A stretch of 64,000 nt of DNA from Paracoccaceae bacterium (GCA_020832445.1 JAFIEO010000008.1:1-64000), one strand, 5' to 3'. Shown: positions 53,365 through 62,547, counted from the stretch's first letter. Made by a program: numbers and translations. Notes: generated by a model from the letters alone, not told the origin.

Positions 53365-54134
53365 AGGATGTCGATTTCCGGCAGAAACCGCTGGGTCAGT
53401 TCGGCTTCTTGCAGGCGCATCAAACGATGTGCACCGCGCATATGGTCCCGCAAGATCTGTCGCGCGGCACCGGAATCGCCACGACGCAATGCCGCTACAA
53501 GGCGTGACTGGTAATCAATGCCCGACGCCCACAGTTTACGGTTAGGCAAGGCATACAACCTGCGCGACACGGTCACATCTGCCAGCATATTCGCCGTGAA
53601 CCTGATCAGAAAACGCAACAGGCGGTTATCCGACATTTCGGCCAGAAGGGCGTGAAACCGCAGTGAGGCAATATGTTGTTCGCGTTCTTCTTCGGCATTC
53701 CGGGCGGGTTCGGCGTAGCATTCCATGACCGATTCCAGCGCGGCAAGCTGGTCTTCATCAAGTTTGCCCGCAAGCGACGCTGCAAGCTCCGGCTCCAGCG
53801 CTTCGCGGATCTGGTAAAGATCATCAATCGAAAGCTGCTGAAAGTAGAAATAATTACCCAGCAGGGCGGTCGCGCGTTCCTCTGACACCTGATGCACGAA
53901 CACACCGCCACCCGGCCCCGTGCGCGATTTCACCAATCCCTGCGCTTCCAGTATGCGCACAGCTTCGCGGATTGTGCCCTTGGCCATGCCAAAACGGTCT
54001 ATCAGTTCCACTTCCGACGGCAGGCGGTCACCGGGCTGCCAGCCGTTTTCCATGACCCATTGCTTGATCGCTTCGGCAACCTGTTGCGGCCGCGACAGGC
54101 GTTCAGTGCGGGATGGGGTGATGGCAGGCGGCAA
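53361..54134 (-). CDS. GntR family (FadR-type) transcriptional regulator
   Basis: This 257-residue protein has an N-terminal winged helix (QQVAEAIKQWVMENGWQPGDRLPSEVEL, GTIREAVRILEAQGLV, GPGGGVFVHQ) and a helical FCD/FadR-C effector domain (YQIREALEPELAASLAGKLD, FHALLAEMSDNRLL). The TTG at 54134 is proposed as start: AAGGAG lies 6 nt upstream and the conserved region begins soon after. It overlaps the end of the ATPase gene by 32 bp. The regulator is therefore the last cistron of the peptide ABC operon and probably acts on the inverted repeat at 59579-59630. Confidence 0.85.
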   Translation of the reverse strand: MPPAITPSRTERLSRPQQVAEAIKQWVMENGWQPGDRLPSEVELIDRFGMAKGTIREAVRILEAQGLVKSRTGPGGGVFVHQVSEERATALLGNYFYFQQLSIDDLYQIREALEPELAASLAGKLDEDQLAALESVMECYAEPARNAEEEREQHIASLRFHALLAEMSDNRLLRFLIRFTANMLADVTVSRRLYALPNRKLWASGIDYQSRLVAALRRGDSGAARQILRDHMRGAHRLMRLQEAELTQRFLPEIDIL

Positions 54135-55056
54135 ACTGATCTCCTTCAACGGCCCCAAGGACCGGTATTTCACGGCGGCACAAATCCGATGCACGCGGAC
54201 ACCGCCCCGCGAAGGCACAGCCCGCAGGCGGGTTCAGCGGGTCCGGCAATTCGCCCGATTGCGCACCCCCAAGCGGACGCCCCACCACTGGCGCCGAATC
54301 CGCCAGAAGCTTGGTATAGGGATGGCGCGGCGCTGCAAAGACCTTTTGCGCAGGGCCGGTTTCCACGACCGCACCGAAATACAGCACCGCAATGCGGTCG
54401 CTTACGGCCTCGACCACGGCCAGATCATGGCTGATGAACAGATAGGTCAGGTTCATCCGCTGTTTCAGGTCCGCCAGCAGGTTCAGCACCTGCGCCTGCA
54501 CAGACACATCCAGCGCCGACACCGGTTCATCCAGAATCAGGATGCGCGGACTGGCCGCCAATGCGCGCGCAATCCCGATCCGCTGCGCCTGCCCGCCAGA
54601 AAATTCGTGCGGATAGCGCGACAGAAATTCCGGGCGCAGGTTCACGGCATCAAACAATTCTGCAATGCGCGCGTCCAGCGCGGGGCCGCGCAGACCGTGC
54701 AACTGGCGCAAGGGCGCTTCCATGATCTGGCGGATGGTCTTGCGCGGGTTCAGGCTGGAAACAGGGTCTTGAAACACATACTGAATCAACCGCCCGAAAG
54801 CTGCGGGGTCGGCGCGGTCCAATGCGCGCCCCTCAATCTCGATCCTGCCCGATGTGGGCGGCAACAGCCCGACCAGCATGCGCGCAAGGGTGGATTTGCC
54901 GCACCCGGATTCGCCGACAATGCCCAGCGTCTCGCCCTGCTGCACGTCCAGCGACACCGGATGAACGGCGCGGACCTGCGCGCGCGGCGGGCCGATCAGG
55001 CGCTTGCCGATGTCGAATGTCTTGGCCAGTTCGGTGGTCTTTAACGCAAGTGTCAT
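54103..55056 (-). CDS. Peptide-type ABC transporter ATP-binding protein (DppF-like)
   Basis: This 317-residue ATPase has Walker A GESGCGKSTLARMLVG, signature FSGGQAQRIGIARAL, Walker B ILILDEPVSALDVS and H-loop FISHDLAVVEA. The C-terminal oligopeptide-type extension carries CAFAGRCPRASDLC. The ATG at 55056 overlaps the stop of the fused permease-ATPase gene by 4 bp. It is the second ATPase of the importer. Confidence 0.93.
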   Translation of the reverse strand: MTLALKTTELAKTFDIGKRLIGPPRAQVRAVHPVSLDVQQGETLGIVGESGCGKSTLARMLVGLLPPTSGRIEIEGRALDRADPAAFGRLIQYVFQDPVSSLNPRKTIRQIMEAPLRQLHGLRGPALDARIAELFDAVNLRPEFLSRYPHEFSGGQAQRIGIARALAASPRILILDEPVSALDVSVQAQVLNLLADLKQRMNLTYLFISHDLAVVEAVSDRIAVLYFGAVVETGPAQKVFAAPRHPYTKLLADSAPVVGRPLGGAQSGELPDPLNPPAGCAFAGRCPRASDLCRREIPVLGAVEGDQFAACHHPIPH

Positions 55057-56915
55057 GGCGCCCCCTCCGGGAACAGGCACCGGACCTGACGCGCCGTGCC
55101 TTGCAGGTCAATCTCCCCCATGCGGCAGGCGTCCTGCGCTTTGTCGCAGCGCGGCGCAAACGCGCAACCTTGGGGCAGGTCATCCACCGCAGGCGGCAGG
55201 CCCGGAATGGCCGCCAGAATGCGCCGCCCGCCGCCAAGTTCAGGCACGCAGGCAATCAAGCGGCGCGTATAGGGATGCGCAGGCGCGGACAGTATGTCTG
55301 CGGTCGGGCCGGTTTCCACAATGCGGCCCCCATACATAACGGCAACGCGGTCACATAACTGCCCCACAACGCCGAAATCATGCGTGATAAACAAGATCGC
55401 CAACCCACGCGACCGCCGCAGATCATCCAGCAGGGCCAGAATTTGCGCCTGCACCGTCACATCAAGCGCGGTGGTGGGTTCATCCGCGATGATGATGTCA
55501 GGGTCATTGGCCAGCGCCATGGCAATGCCCACACGCTGGCGCATACCGCCCGACAATTCATGCGGAAAGGCACGAATGCGTGCGGGCGCATTGGGAATGC
55601 GCACATCTTCCAGCAGCTTGACGGCGCGCGCATGCGCCGCGCTATGGCTGACGGGTTCATGCACGCGAATGGCCTCGATCAACTGATCGCCAATGCGGTA
55701 TAACGGGTGCAGCGTCGACAAAGGGTCCTGAAAAATATAGGCCACCTTGCGCCCGCGCAGCGTGCGCAGCACCTCATAAGGTGCGCCGATCAGGTCCTGC
55801 CCCTCCAGCCGCACCGCACCGCCCGTGATCACACCGGGGGGCGATGCAACCAGCCCCATGACCGACAGCGCCGTGACCGATTTGCCCGACCCGGACTCGC
55901 CGATCAGGCCCAGACATTCACCGGGCTTCAGGTCCAGCGACACTTTGTTCACGGCCCTGTAGGTGCGTGGTCCGATATGAAACTGCGTCTCCAGCGCCTC
56001 GATCCGCAACAACCCCTCGCCCGATGGCGCAGGCACGCGCACCCGCTCCACCCGTGTGGCGGCCATGGGCCGCGCCAGCGCACCCGAACGCAGTCGCGGG
56101 TCCAGCGCATCGCGGATGCCATCCCCCAGCAGGTTGACCGACATCACAATCAACAGGATCATCACCCCCGGCACAATGGATGTATGCGGCGCAGTAATCA
56201 GCGCCGAACGCGCCTCGCCCAGCATGGACCCAAGATCGGCCTGCGGCGGCTGGCTGCCAAGGCCCAGAAAGGACAGGCCTGCGGTTTCCAGAATCATCCA
56301 GCCAATCGTCGTGGACATGGCAATCACCACCACCGGCACAATGTTGGGCACCACCTCTGTCAGAATAATGCGGGTGTGCCCCATGCCCGCCAGCCTTGCC
56401 GCGTCAATGAACTCCCGATGCGCGATGCCCACGCTTACGCCGCGAATGTTGCGCGCGAAAAACGGAATGTTCACCACTGCAACCGCAATCAGCGCATTCA
56501 GCAGCCCCGGCCCCAGCACCGCCACAATCGCCAGCGCCAGCAAGATATAGGGAAACGCCATCAGCATATCGACACCGCGCATGGTCACATTATCCGTGCG
56601 CCCGCCGAAATAGCCCGCCATCACGCCAATCGCCGCCCCCGCCAGCCCGGCCACCAGCGCTGCCGCAAACCCCACGGCCAGTGACAGCCGTGTGCCCCAC
56701 ATCAGCCGCGACAGCAGATCACGCCCCAGATGGTCGGTGCCCAGCAAATGCCCGTCCGCGAAGGGACGCAAAAAGCGGTTGGCGGTGTTGGTTGCATTGG
56801 GCGGGTGCAGCGGCAACACGGGCGTCAGCAGCGCCAGAACCACGATGATGCCCAACACCACAGCCCCGAACCCCGCCAGCCGGTTCCGGAACAGAAGTCG
56901 CAAAAACAGCCTCAT
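55053..56915 (-). CDS. Fused peptide ABC permease (DppC-like) and ATPase (DppD-like)
   Basis: In this single 620-residue frame, residues 1 to about 285 are a DppC-type permease (LLGTDHLGRDLLSRLMWG, EAA loop region EFIDAARLAGMGHTRI, GDGIRDALDPRLR). Residues from about 300 are a DppD-type ATPase (Walker A GESGSGKSVTALSVMG, signature ELSGGMRQRVGIAMAL, Walker B DIIIADEPTTALDVT). The ATPase ends with the Cys-rich oligopeptide extension. Such permease-ATPase fusions are known in some alphaproteobacteria. I see no frameshift or stop at the junction, so this is a true fusion. It overlaps both neighbours by 4 bp. Confidence 0.93.
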   Translation of the reverse strand: MRLFLRLLFRNRLAGFGAVVLGIIVVLALLTPVLPLHPPNATNTANRFLRPFADGHLLGTDHLGRDLLSRLMWGTRLSLAVGFAAALVAGLAGAAIGVMAGYFGGRTDNVTMRGVDMLMAFPYILLALAIVAVLGPGLLNALIAVAVVNIPFFARNIRGVSVGIAHREFIDAARLAGMGHTRIILTEVVPNIVPVVVIAMSTTIGWMILETAGLSFLGLGSQPPQADLGSMLGEARSALITAPHTSIVPGVMILLIVMSVNLLGDGIRDALDPRLRSGALARPMAATRVERVRVPAPSGEGLLRIEALETQFHIGPRTYRAVNKVSLDLKPGECLGLIGESGSGKSVTALSVMGLVASPPGVITGGAVRLEGQDLIGAPYEVLRTLRGRKVAYIFQDPLSTLHPLYRIGDQLIEAIRVHEPVSHSAAHARAVKLLEDVRIPNAPARIRAFPHELSGGMRQRVGIAMALANDPDIIIADEPTTALDVTVQAQILALLDDLRRSRGLAILFITHDFGVVGQLCDRVAVMYGGRIVETGPTADILSAPAHPYTRRLIACVPELGGGRRILAAIPGLPPAVDDLPQGCAFAPRCDKAQDACRMGEIDLQGTARQVRCLFPEGAP

Positions 56916-57859
56916 GTCCGTATCCTCGGGTCCAGCACGCTTTGCGCCACATCGACCACGATGTTGAACCCCACATAGCAGGCGGCCACAAAAACCACGC
57001 CGCCCTGCACCAGCAAGATGTCGCGCTTCAGGATCGCATCAACCAGCATCCGCCCCACGCCGGGCCATTGAAACACCATTTCGATATACACGGCCCCCGA
57101 CAGCACAAAACCCGCCTGAATCCCCAGAACCGGAATAATGCTGACCATCGCGGCGCGCAGCGCATGGCCCCAGATCACGCGGCGTTCATGCACGCCCTTG
57201 GCGCGCGCGGTGCGGATAAAATCCTGCCGCAGCACTTCCAGCATCGCACCCCGCGACAACCGCGCGATCACACCGGTGGCCACCACCGACAATGCAAGCG
57301 CGGGCATCGTCAGATGCCGGATCAGGTCCGGCACATCGCCGCCGCCCCAGATCGAATACATTCCCGACACCGGCAACCAGCGCAACTGCACCGCAAACAA
57401 CAAGATCATCATCATGCCAAGGAAAAACGACGGCACAGAAATGCCCAGGATCACCACAAAGGTAATCGCCTTATCGGCCAGCCCGTATTGCCGCGCGGCA
57501 GACACCACACCGGCCAGAATGCCCAAAGCCGAACACAGAACAAACGCCGTGCCCGCCAGAATCAACGTGGCCGAAAAGCGGTCCAGAATCTCGTCCAGAA
57601 CGGGCCGGTTCAACGCAAATGACCGCCCGAAATCACCTTGCAGCAGGTTGCCAAGCCAGATGAAATACTGCCGCCATAACGGCTCGTCCAGACCCAGATG
57701 CCGGTTCAGCCGCTCCACATTCTCGGGCGTTGCGTAGGATCCAAGGATGGCAGTTGCCGGATCACCGGGGATCATCGCCATGATCAGGAACACAATTACA
57801 GTGATGCCCAGAAGCACCGGAATTGCCGACAATAGCCGTGTCAGGATGTAGCCGCCCAT
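56912..57859 (-). CDS. Peptide-type ABC transporter permease (DppB-like)
   Basis: This 315-residue six-helix permease begins MGGYILTRLLSAIPVLLGIT. Its EAA loop is RGAMLEVLRQDFIRTARAKG, and the C-terminal NIVVDVAQSVLDPRIRT is as expected. The start codon follows one copy of the GAGGATATTT leader element (57877-57906). It is separated from the binding-protein gene by 109 bp with a hairpin. Confidence 0.93.
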   Translation of the reverse strand: MGGYILTRLLSAIPVLLGITVIVFLIMAMIPGDPATAILGSYATPENVERLNRHLGLDEPLWRQYFIWLGNLLQGDFGRSFALNRPVLDEILDRFSATLILAGTAFVLCSALGILAGVVSAARQYGLADKAITFVVILGISVPSFFLGMMMILLFAVQLRWLPVSGMYSIWGGGDVPDLIRHLTMPALALSVVATGVIARLSRGAMLEVLRQDFIRTARAKGVHERRVIWGHALRAAMVSIIPVLGIQAGFVLSGAVYIEMVFQWPGVGRMLVDAILKRDILLVQGGVVFVAACYVGFNIVVDVAQSVLDPRIRT

Positions 57860-57914
57860 GGCGCCAGCCCCTTTTGCTCGTTCATTCTGGGATAAATATC
57901 CTCAGGGGGGTGAA

Positions 57915-57956
57915 TTGGGCCATTTGGCCCAAGAGGGGGGCGCGAACGCCCCCCTC
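57915..57956 (-). terminator. Hairpins between binding protein and permease genes
   Basis: A 10-bp perfect stem (GAGGGGGGCG/CGCCCCCCTC, 57933-57956) with a CGAA loop is followed in the minus direction by a second stem (TTGGGCC/GGCCCAA, 57915-57932). This matches the arrangement in the window's other two binding-protein operons and may limit read-through into the permease genes. Confidence 0.5.
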
Positions 57957-57968
57957 CCTTTGGCCGGT

Positions 57969-59546
57969 TCAGTTCTTCACCACATCTTTCAGCAACAAAA
58001 AGAAAGACGGCTCCAGCTGGAAATTCTCCACCGCGCCCGATGTTACGGCATTCTGCTTCCAGTTCGCCACAAAAACCCATGGCGCATCATCCTGCACAAT
58101 TTCCTGCATCTCGCGGTACAGCTGTGCGCGGGTTTCCTGATCGGTTTCCACACGCGCGGCTTCCAGCAGGGCATCAACTTCGGGGTTGGAATAATAACCC
58201 GAATTGAACCCGCCCGCATCGGGGAAGGCATCAGTGCGCAAGGTCAAAAAGGGCAGCGTGTCAGGGTCATTTGTCATCCACGCCATCTGCGCCATGTCTG
58301 CCTTGCCTTCCAGACCGGGATTCACGCGCCCAAGGAAGGTGTTCCATTCATAGGTCTCGATCGTCACATCGAACCCCACCGCCGCCAGATCGGCCTGAAT
58401 GGCGGTCCCCATCGGAATCGGGTCCAGCATACCGGACCCGCCTTCGGTCACATAAAAAGTCAGGCTCGCACCTTCGGCATCTGCTTCGGCCAGCAACTCG
58501 CGTGCGCGGTCGGGGTTGTAGGGATATGGCTCCAGCGCGTCATTATAAGCCCATGCGAAAGCGGGCGGGGTCGGGCCTGCGGCAATATCGGCCGTGCCTT
58601 CCAGCACGTCATTCACCAGCGCTTCTTTATTGATGGCGTAATTCGCGGCCTGACGCACGCGCTTGTCGGCAAAGGGGCCTTCCTTGGCGTTCAGAATCAG
58701 GAACCACACATGCGGGCCTGCCTGTTCGACCAGTTCATACCCGTCGCCTTGAAACTGCGACAGCGCCACGGGCGGCACTTCGACCATCATGTCGATCCCG
58801 CCCGACAACATTTCGGCCACGCGCGTATTCGCATCCGAAATAGGGCGGAAGATCACCGCTTCGGTGCCCGAAACCCCGTCCCAATAATCTTCGTTGCGGG
58901 TGACAACGACACGTTCATTGGACCGCCATTCGGCAAAGCGGAACGGGCCGGTGCCCGACGGGTTGCGCCCGAAATCATCGCCATGTTCCATCACGGCAGC
59001 GGGCGAGACGATCAACCCTGTGGGATAGGCCATATTCGACAAAAACGGCGCATAGGGTTCATTCAGCGTGAATTGCACTGTGCGCGCGTCCAGCGCCTCC
59101 ACCCCCTCAACTGCGCTGAAGAAGAACGACAACGGGAAGGGGCCGGTGCCATGATACGGGTGGTCTTCGTTCAGCATACGATCAAAGTTCCAGACCACCG
59201 CTTCGGCATCAAATGCGCTGCCATCATGGAAGCTGACATCTTCGCGCAGGGTAAAGGTATAGACGGTGCCATCGTCGGAAATTTCCCACGACTCGGCCAG
59301 TGCGGGTTCCACTTCCAGCGTGCCGGACGCGTAGCGCACCAACCCGTCATAGACATTCATCAGAATGCGGAAATCATTCACTGCCGTCACAGCATGCGGG
59401 TCCAGCGCCTGCGGTTCGGCAATCTGGCCCACGACCAGCACACCCGGCGGGGTTTGGGCTGCGGCCGGTGCCACCAGCGCCGAAGATGCTAAAAGTGCTG
59501 CCGTCAGCAGGCCAAGCCCGCGGCGCGTGAAAGATGAGTTGGCCAT
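57969..59546 (-). CDS. Peptide-type ABC transporter periplasmic substrate-binding protein (SBP_bac_5)
   Basis: This 525-residue cluster C binding protein has a twin-arginine-like or Sec signal (SSFTRRGLGLLTAALLASSA, cleaved near PAAAQ). The mature protein begins with GVLVVGQIAEPQALDPHAV. Family segments are FTLREDVSFHDGSAFDAEAV and RQAANYAINKEALVNDVL. AGGGAG precedes the ATG at 59546. It leads the operon SBP-permease-fusion-ATPase-GntR. The divergent DUF1028 and M20 genes suggest that an amide or N-carbamoyl compound is imported and then hydrolysed. Confidence 0.92.
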   Translation of the reverse strand: MANSSFTRRGLGLLTAALLASSALVAPAAAQTPPGVLVVGQIAEPQALDPHAVTAVNDFRILMNVYDGLVRYASGTLEVEPALAESWEISDDGTVYTFTLREDVSFHDGSAFDAEAVVWNFDRMLNEDHPYHGTGPFPLSFFFSAVEGVEALDARTVQFTLNEPYAPFLSNMAYPTGLIVSPAAVMEHGDDFGRNPSGTGPFRFAEWRSNERVVVTRNEDYWDGVSGTEAVIFRPISDANTRVAEMLSGGIDMMVEVPPVALSQFQGDGYELVEQAGPHVWFLILNAKEGPFADKRVRQAANYAINKEALVNDVLEGTADIAAGPTPPAFAWAYNDALEPYPYNPDRARELLAEADAEGASLTFYVTEGGSGMLDPIPMGTAIQADLAAVGFDVTIETYEWNTFLGRVNPGLEGKADMAQMAWMTNDPDTLPFLTLRTDAFPDAGGFNSGYYSNPEVDALLEAARVETDQETRAQLYREMQEIVQDDAPWVFVANWKQNAVTSGAVENFQLEPSFFLLLKDVVKN

Positions 59547-59578
59547 ATCAGGCACTCCCTGTTGTGATGATTGTTGAT

Positions 59579-59630
59579 GTCTATTTATCATGATAATTTG
59601 CATCCGTCAAAATTTTCATGATAAATAGAC
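59579..59630. promoter_or_regulatory. Large inverted-repeat operator between the divergent peptide ABC and DUF1028/M20 operons
   Basis: Two 21-bp arms (59579-59599 and 59610-59630) are complementary with one mismatch around a 10-bp spacer; the outer 15 bp (GTCTATTTATCATGA) match perfectly. Each arm itself contains a TCATGA-centred palindrome (TTATCATGATAA on the left). Two palindromic sites facing divergent promoters suit binding of two GntR dimers. The GntR protein at 53361-54134 is the likely partner. Confidence 0.75.
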
Positions 59631-59651
59631 ACAAAGTAAGGGAACAAACGC

Positions 59652-60314
59652 ATGACCTTTTCGATTCTTGCGCAAGATTTGGGCACTGGCGCGTTGGGCG
59701 GCGCGGCGGCGACCGGCGCGCTTTGTGTCGGTGGCTGGGTGCTTCGGGGCGATTCGCGCGCTGGAATGACCGCATCCCAAGGGGCCGCGCCGTCCACCAT
59801 CTGGGGCGAGGATGCGCTGGAACATATGCGCGCGGGCCAGACTGCCGCGCAAGTGGTGGCCGGTGTCACTGCCGCAGATCGCGGGCGCGCATGGCGGCAA
59901 TTATCCGCGCTGGACCGCCATGGTGGCACGGCCAGCCATAGCGGGGACCGCAACACGCCATGGTGCGGGGCAGTGGGCCAGGTTGGCCTTGTGGTGTCGG
60001 GAAACCTGCTGGCAGGTCCGCAGGTTCTGGACGCGCTGCGGGGCGGGTTTGTGGATACAAGCGGCACATTCGCCGAACGCCTGCTGGCCGCGCTGCATGC
60101 CGCCGATGCCGCAGGCGGGGACAGTCGTGGCCTGCAATCTGCCGCGTTGCTGGTTGTGTCCGATGACGCGCCGCCGCTGAACCTGCGCATTGACTGGGCG
60201 CAAGACCCCATCACCGCGCTAGAGGAGTTATACCAGCGCAGCCAAAGCGGGGACTATGCCCGATGGTTGCCAACTGTCCCCACACGCAACGATCCGGAAC
60301 GCGGCCATGACTGA
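59652..60314 (+). CDS. DUF1028 family protein (Ntn-hydrolase-like)
   Basis: This 220-residue protein begins MTFSILAQDLGTGALGGAAATG and contains AGMTASQGAAP and VGQVGLVVSGNLLAG, the DUF1028 pattern. The family has an Ntn-hydrolase-like fold and is often encoded beside amidohydrolases and peptide ABC transporters. Activity is unproven. AAGGGA precedes the ATG. It overlaps the M20 gene by 8 bp and is divergent from the peptide ABC operon. Confidence 0.88.
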   Translation: MTFSILAQDLGTGALGGAAATGALCVGGWVLRGDSRAGMTASQGAAPSTIWGEDALEHMRAGQTAAQVVAGVTAADRGRAWRQLSALDRHGGTASHSGDRNTPWCGAVGQVGLVVSGNLLAGPQVLDALRGGFVDTSGTFAERLLAALHAADAAGGDSRGLQSAALLVVSDDAPPLNLRIDWAQDPITALEELYQRSQSGDYARWLPTVPTRNDPERGHD

Positions 60315-61551
60315 AACAGATTGGGGCATGATGGCGCAGAACTGGCTGGACCGGCTGGCCGCCTGTTCGCAACCCGGACCCGGTGTGACGCGCCTGCCCT
60401 TTACACGGCAGCACCGCGCAGCACTTGCGGTTTTGCATGATCTGATGGAAGGCGCGGGGCTGGCCGTGCATCTGGATGCCGCAGGCACGCTGGTTGGCAG
60501 GCGCGATGGCCCGACGGATGCGCCCACGTTGCTGATGGGCTCGCATCAGGATTCGGTGCGCGAAGGCGGGGCCTATGACGGGATCATGGGCGTTGTGCTT
60601 CCTGTCCTTGCGCTGATGAAGCTGCAACAAGATGGCGTGTCCCTGCCGTTTGCAACCGAAGTTCTGGCCTTCGCCGATGAAGAAGGCGTGCGCTTTCCGA
60701 CTGCGCTGATGGGGCCGCGCGCGCTGGCAGGCACGTTCGATATGGCGGCACTGGATATGTGCGACCGTGACGGGATAAGCCTGCGCCGCGCCATGCGCGA
60801 TTTCGGCCTGAACCCTGATGCGGTGCCGGACCTGAAGCGCGACCCGTCGCAATGTCTGGGCTGGATCGAATGCCATCTGGAACAAGGGCCGGTGCTGGAG
60901 CGGGCACAGCAGCCGCTGGGTGTTGTCACCGGCATTTGCGGGATTGAGCGCCACAGCGTTACACTGACAGGCCGTGCCGCGCATGCAGGAACCGTGCCGA
61001 TGGACCTGCGGTGCGATGCACTGACCGGTGCCGCAGAACTGGTGCTGGCGGTAGAGGGGGTGGCGCGCCGGTCAGATAGCGTATTGGCCACCGTCGGCAG
61101 CATTCAGACCCGCCCCAATGTCGTCAATGCCGTGCCGGGCGAGGTGAGCCTTAGCATTGAAATTCGCGCGCCCCATGATGGCAGCCGCACTGCCGCCCGC
61201 GCACAGATTGAAACCATGGCCCGGAAAATCGCCGCAGACAGGCGGCTGGCGATGGACATGCGCCACACCTATGCGCAGCCCGCAACACCATGCGACACGG
61301 CCATGACCCTTGCCCTAAGCGATGCGGTGCGCGCGCATGGCCATAGCGGCCTGATGCTTGCATCGGGGGCGACACATGACACATCGGCTATGGCCGATCT
61401 GTGCCCTGTCGGCATGATCTTTACGGCGTGTCGCGATGGGGTCAGCCACCACCCTGACGAATTTGTAGCCCCCGACGCCATGGCGCAGGCGGTGGCCGCA
61501 CTGGCAACCGCGCTGGCGCAACCGGGCATAGCCGAACAGCGCAAAAGGTAA
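60307..61551 (+). CDS. M20 family amidohydrolase (allantoate / N-carbamoyl-amino-acid hydrolase type)
   Basis: This is a 414-residue metal-dependent hydrolase of the HyuC/AllC group. Metal-site segments are TLLMGSHQDSVREGGAYDGIMG (His and Asp), EVLAFADEEGVRFP (Glu pair), IECHLEQGPVLE, and the late His in DGVSHHPDEFV. The dimerisation domain contains RAAHAGTVPMDLR. It probably hydrolyses an N-carbamoyl or ureido substrate. The ATG at 60307 overlaps the DUF1028 stop. The end lies 3 bp from the convergent kinase gene. Confidence 0.92.
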   Translation: MTETDWGMMAQNWLDRLAACSQPGPGVTRLPFTRQHRAALAVLHDLMEGAGLAVHLDAAGTLVGRRDGPTDAPTLLMGSHQDSVREGGAYDGIMGVVLPVLALMKLQQDGVSLPFATEVLAFADEEGVRFPTALMGPRALAGTFDMAALDMCDRDGISLRRAMRDFGLNPDAVPDLKRDPSQCLGWIECHLEQGPVLERAQQPLGVVTGICGIERHSVTLTGRAAHAGTVPMDLRCDALTGAAELVLAVEGVARRSDSVLATVGSIQTRPNVVNAVPGEVSLSIEIRAPHDGSRTAARAQIETMARKIAADRRLAMDMRHTYAQPATPCDTAMTLALSDAVRAHGHSGLMLASGATHDTSAMADLCPVGMIFTACRDGVSHHPDEFVAPDAMAQAVAALATALAQPGIAEQRKR

Positions 61552-61554
61552 GCG

Positions 61555-62547
61555 TCAGTCCACAAGCCCTGCGCGCCGGAACGCGCCGCGCAAATCGGTT
61601 TTCGGGCGCGCGCCGATATGGCCGATAACTTCGGCGGCGGCAATGCAGCCCATGCGCCCTGCAGTTTCCATGTCGCGCCCCGTGGCCAGACCATACAGGA
61701 ACCCTGCCGCGAACTGGTCGCCCGCGCCGGTTGCATCAACGGGTGTGACCATCTTGACGGGAATTTCCACACGCTTGCCATTGTGGATAATCACCACCGG
61801 ATCGCCAGACCGTGTGCAGACCAGAAGCGGGCATTCACGCCCCGCCTGCGCCAGCGCATCATCCAGATCATTGGCCTGATACAGCGACACCCATTCCTGT
61901 TCATTGCCCAGAACGAAATCCATCTCGCCCGCGACAAGGGTGCGGAAATCATCGCGGTGGCGGTCCACACAAAACGGGTCCGACAGCGCAATGCCTGCCT
62001 TGCCGCCTGCCGCGCGGCACGCGCGCGCCGCTTTCAGGAACGCGTCTTTGCCCTTGTCCTTGTCGAACAGATACCCTTCCAGAAACACAATATCACTGTC
62101 GGCAATGACAGCTTCATCCACATCCTCGGGGCCGAATTCGGACGAAATACCCAAATAGGTATTCATGGAACGTTCACCATCAGGCGTGACAAAGATCATA
62201 CAGCGCGAGGTTGGCAATTCACCGCCCGCAACGGGCGTGTTGACAAACACTGCGCCCATTTCGGCCGTGTCACGCGCATAGAAATGGCCCAGTTCATCGG
62301 CATTCACGCGCCCCAGAAACGCGGATTTCAGCCCCAGCTTTCCCGCACCCGCCAAGGTGTTGGCGACAGACCCGCCGGACGCCTGCGCGCGGTCGTTCAT
62401 CGTGGCAAACAGCGCTTCCGCGCGGTCGCGGTCCACAAGCTGCATGATGCCCTTGTGAATATCCATCCGGTCCAGATACCGGTCATCCACAGTGGAAATC
62501 ACATCGACAATCGCATTGCCGATACCGGCAATCTGGTAGGTTTTCAT
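61555..62547 (-). CDS. PfkB family kinase (adenosine kinase-like)
   Basis: This 330-residue ribokinase-fold kinase has the N-terminal QIAGIGNAIVDVISTVDD, the GGSVANTLAG segment and LGRVNADELGHFYARD. The PfkB active-site motif is VDATGAGDQFAAGFLYG, with the catalytic Asp in GAGD. Rhodobacterial proteins of this type are usually called adenosine kinases, but the phosphoryl acceptor cannot be fixed from sequence. It overlaps nth by 4 bp. Confidence 0.93.
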   Translation of the reverse strand: MKTYQIAGIGNAIVDVISTVDDRYLDRMDIHKGIMQLVDRDRAEALFATMNDRAQASGGSVANTLAGAGKLGLKSAFLGRVNADELGHFYARDTAEMGAVFVNTPVAGGELPTSRCMIFVTPDGERSMNTYLGISSEFGPEDVDEAVIADSDIVFLEGYLFDKDKGKDAFLKAARACRAAGGKAGIALSDPFCVDRHRDDFRTLVAGEMDFVLGNEQEWVSLYQANDLDDALAQAGRECPLLVCTRSGDPVVIIHNGKRVEIPVKMVTPVDATGAGDQFAAGFLYGLATGRDMETAGRMGCIAAAEVIGHIGARPKTDLRGAFRRAGLVD

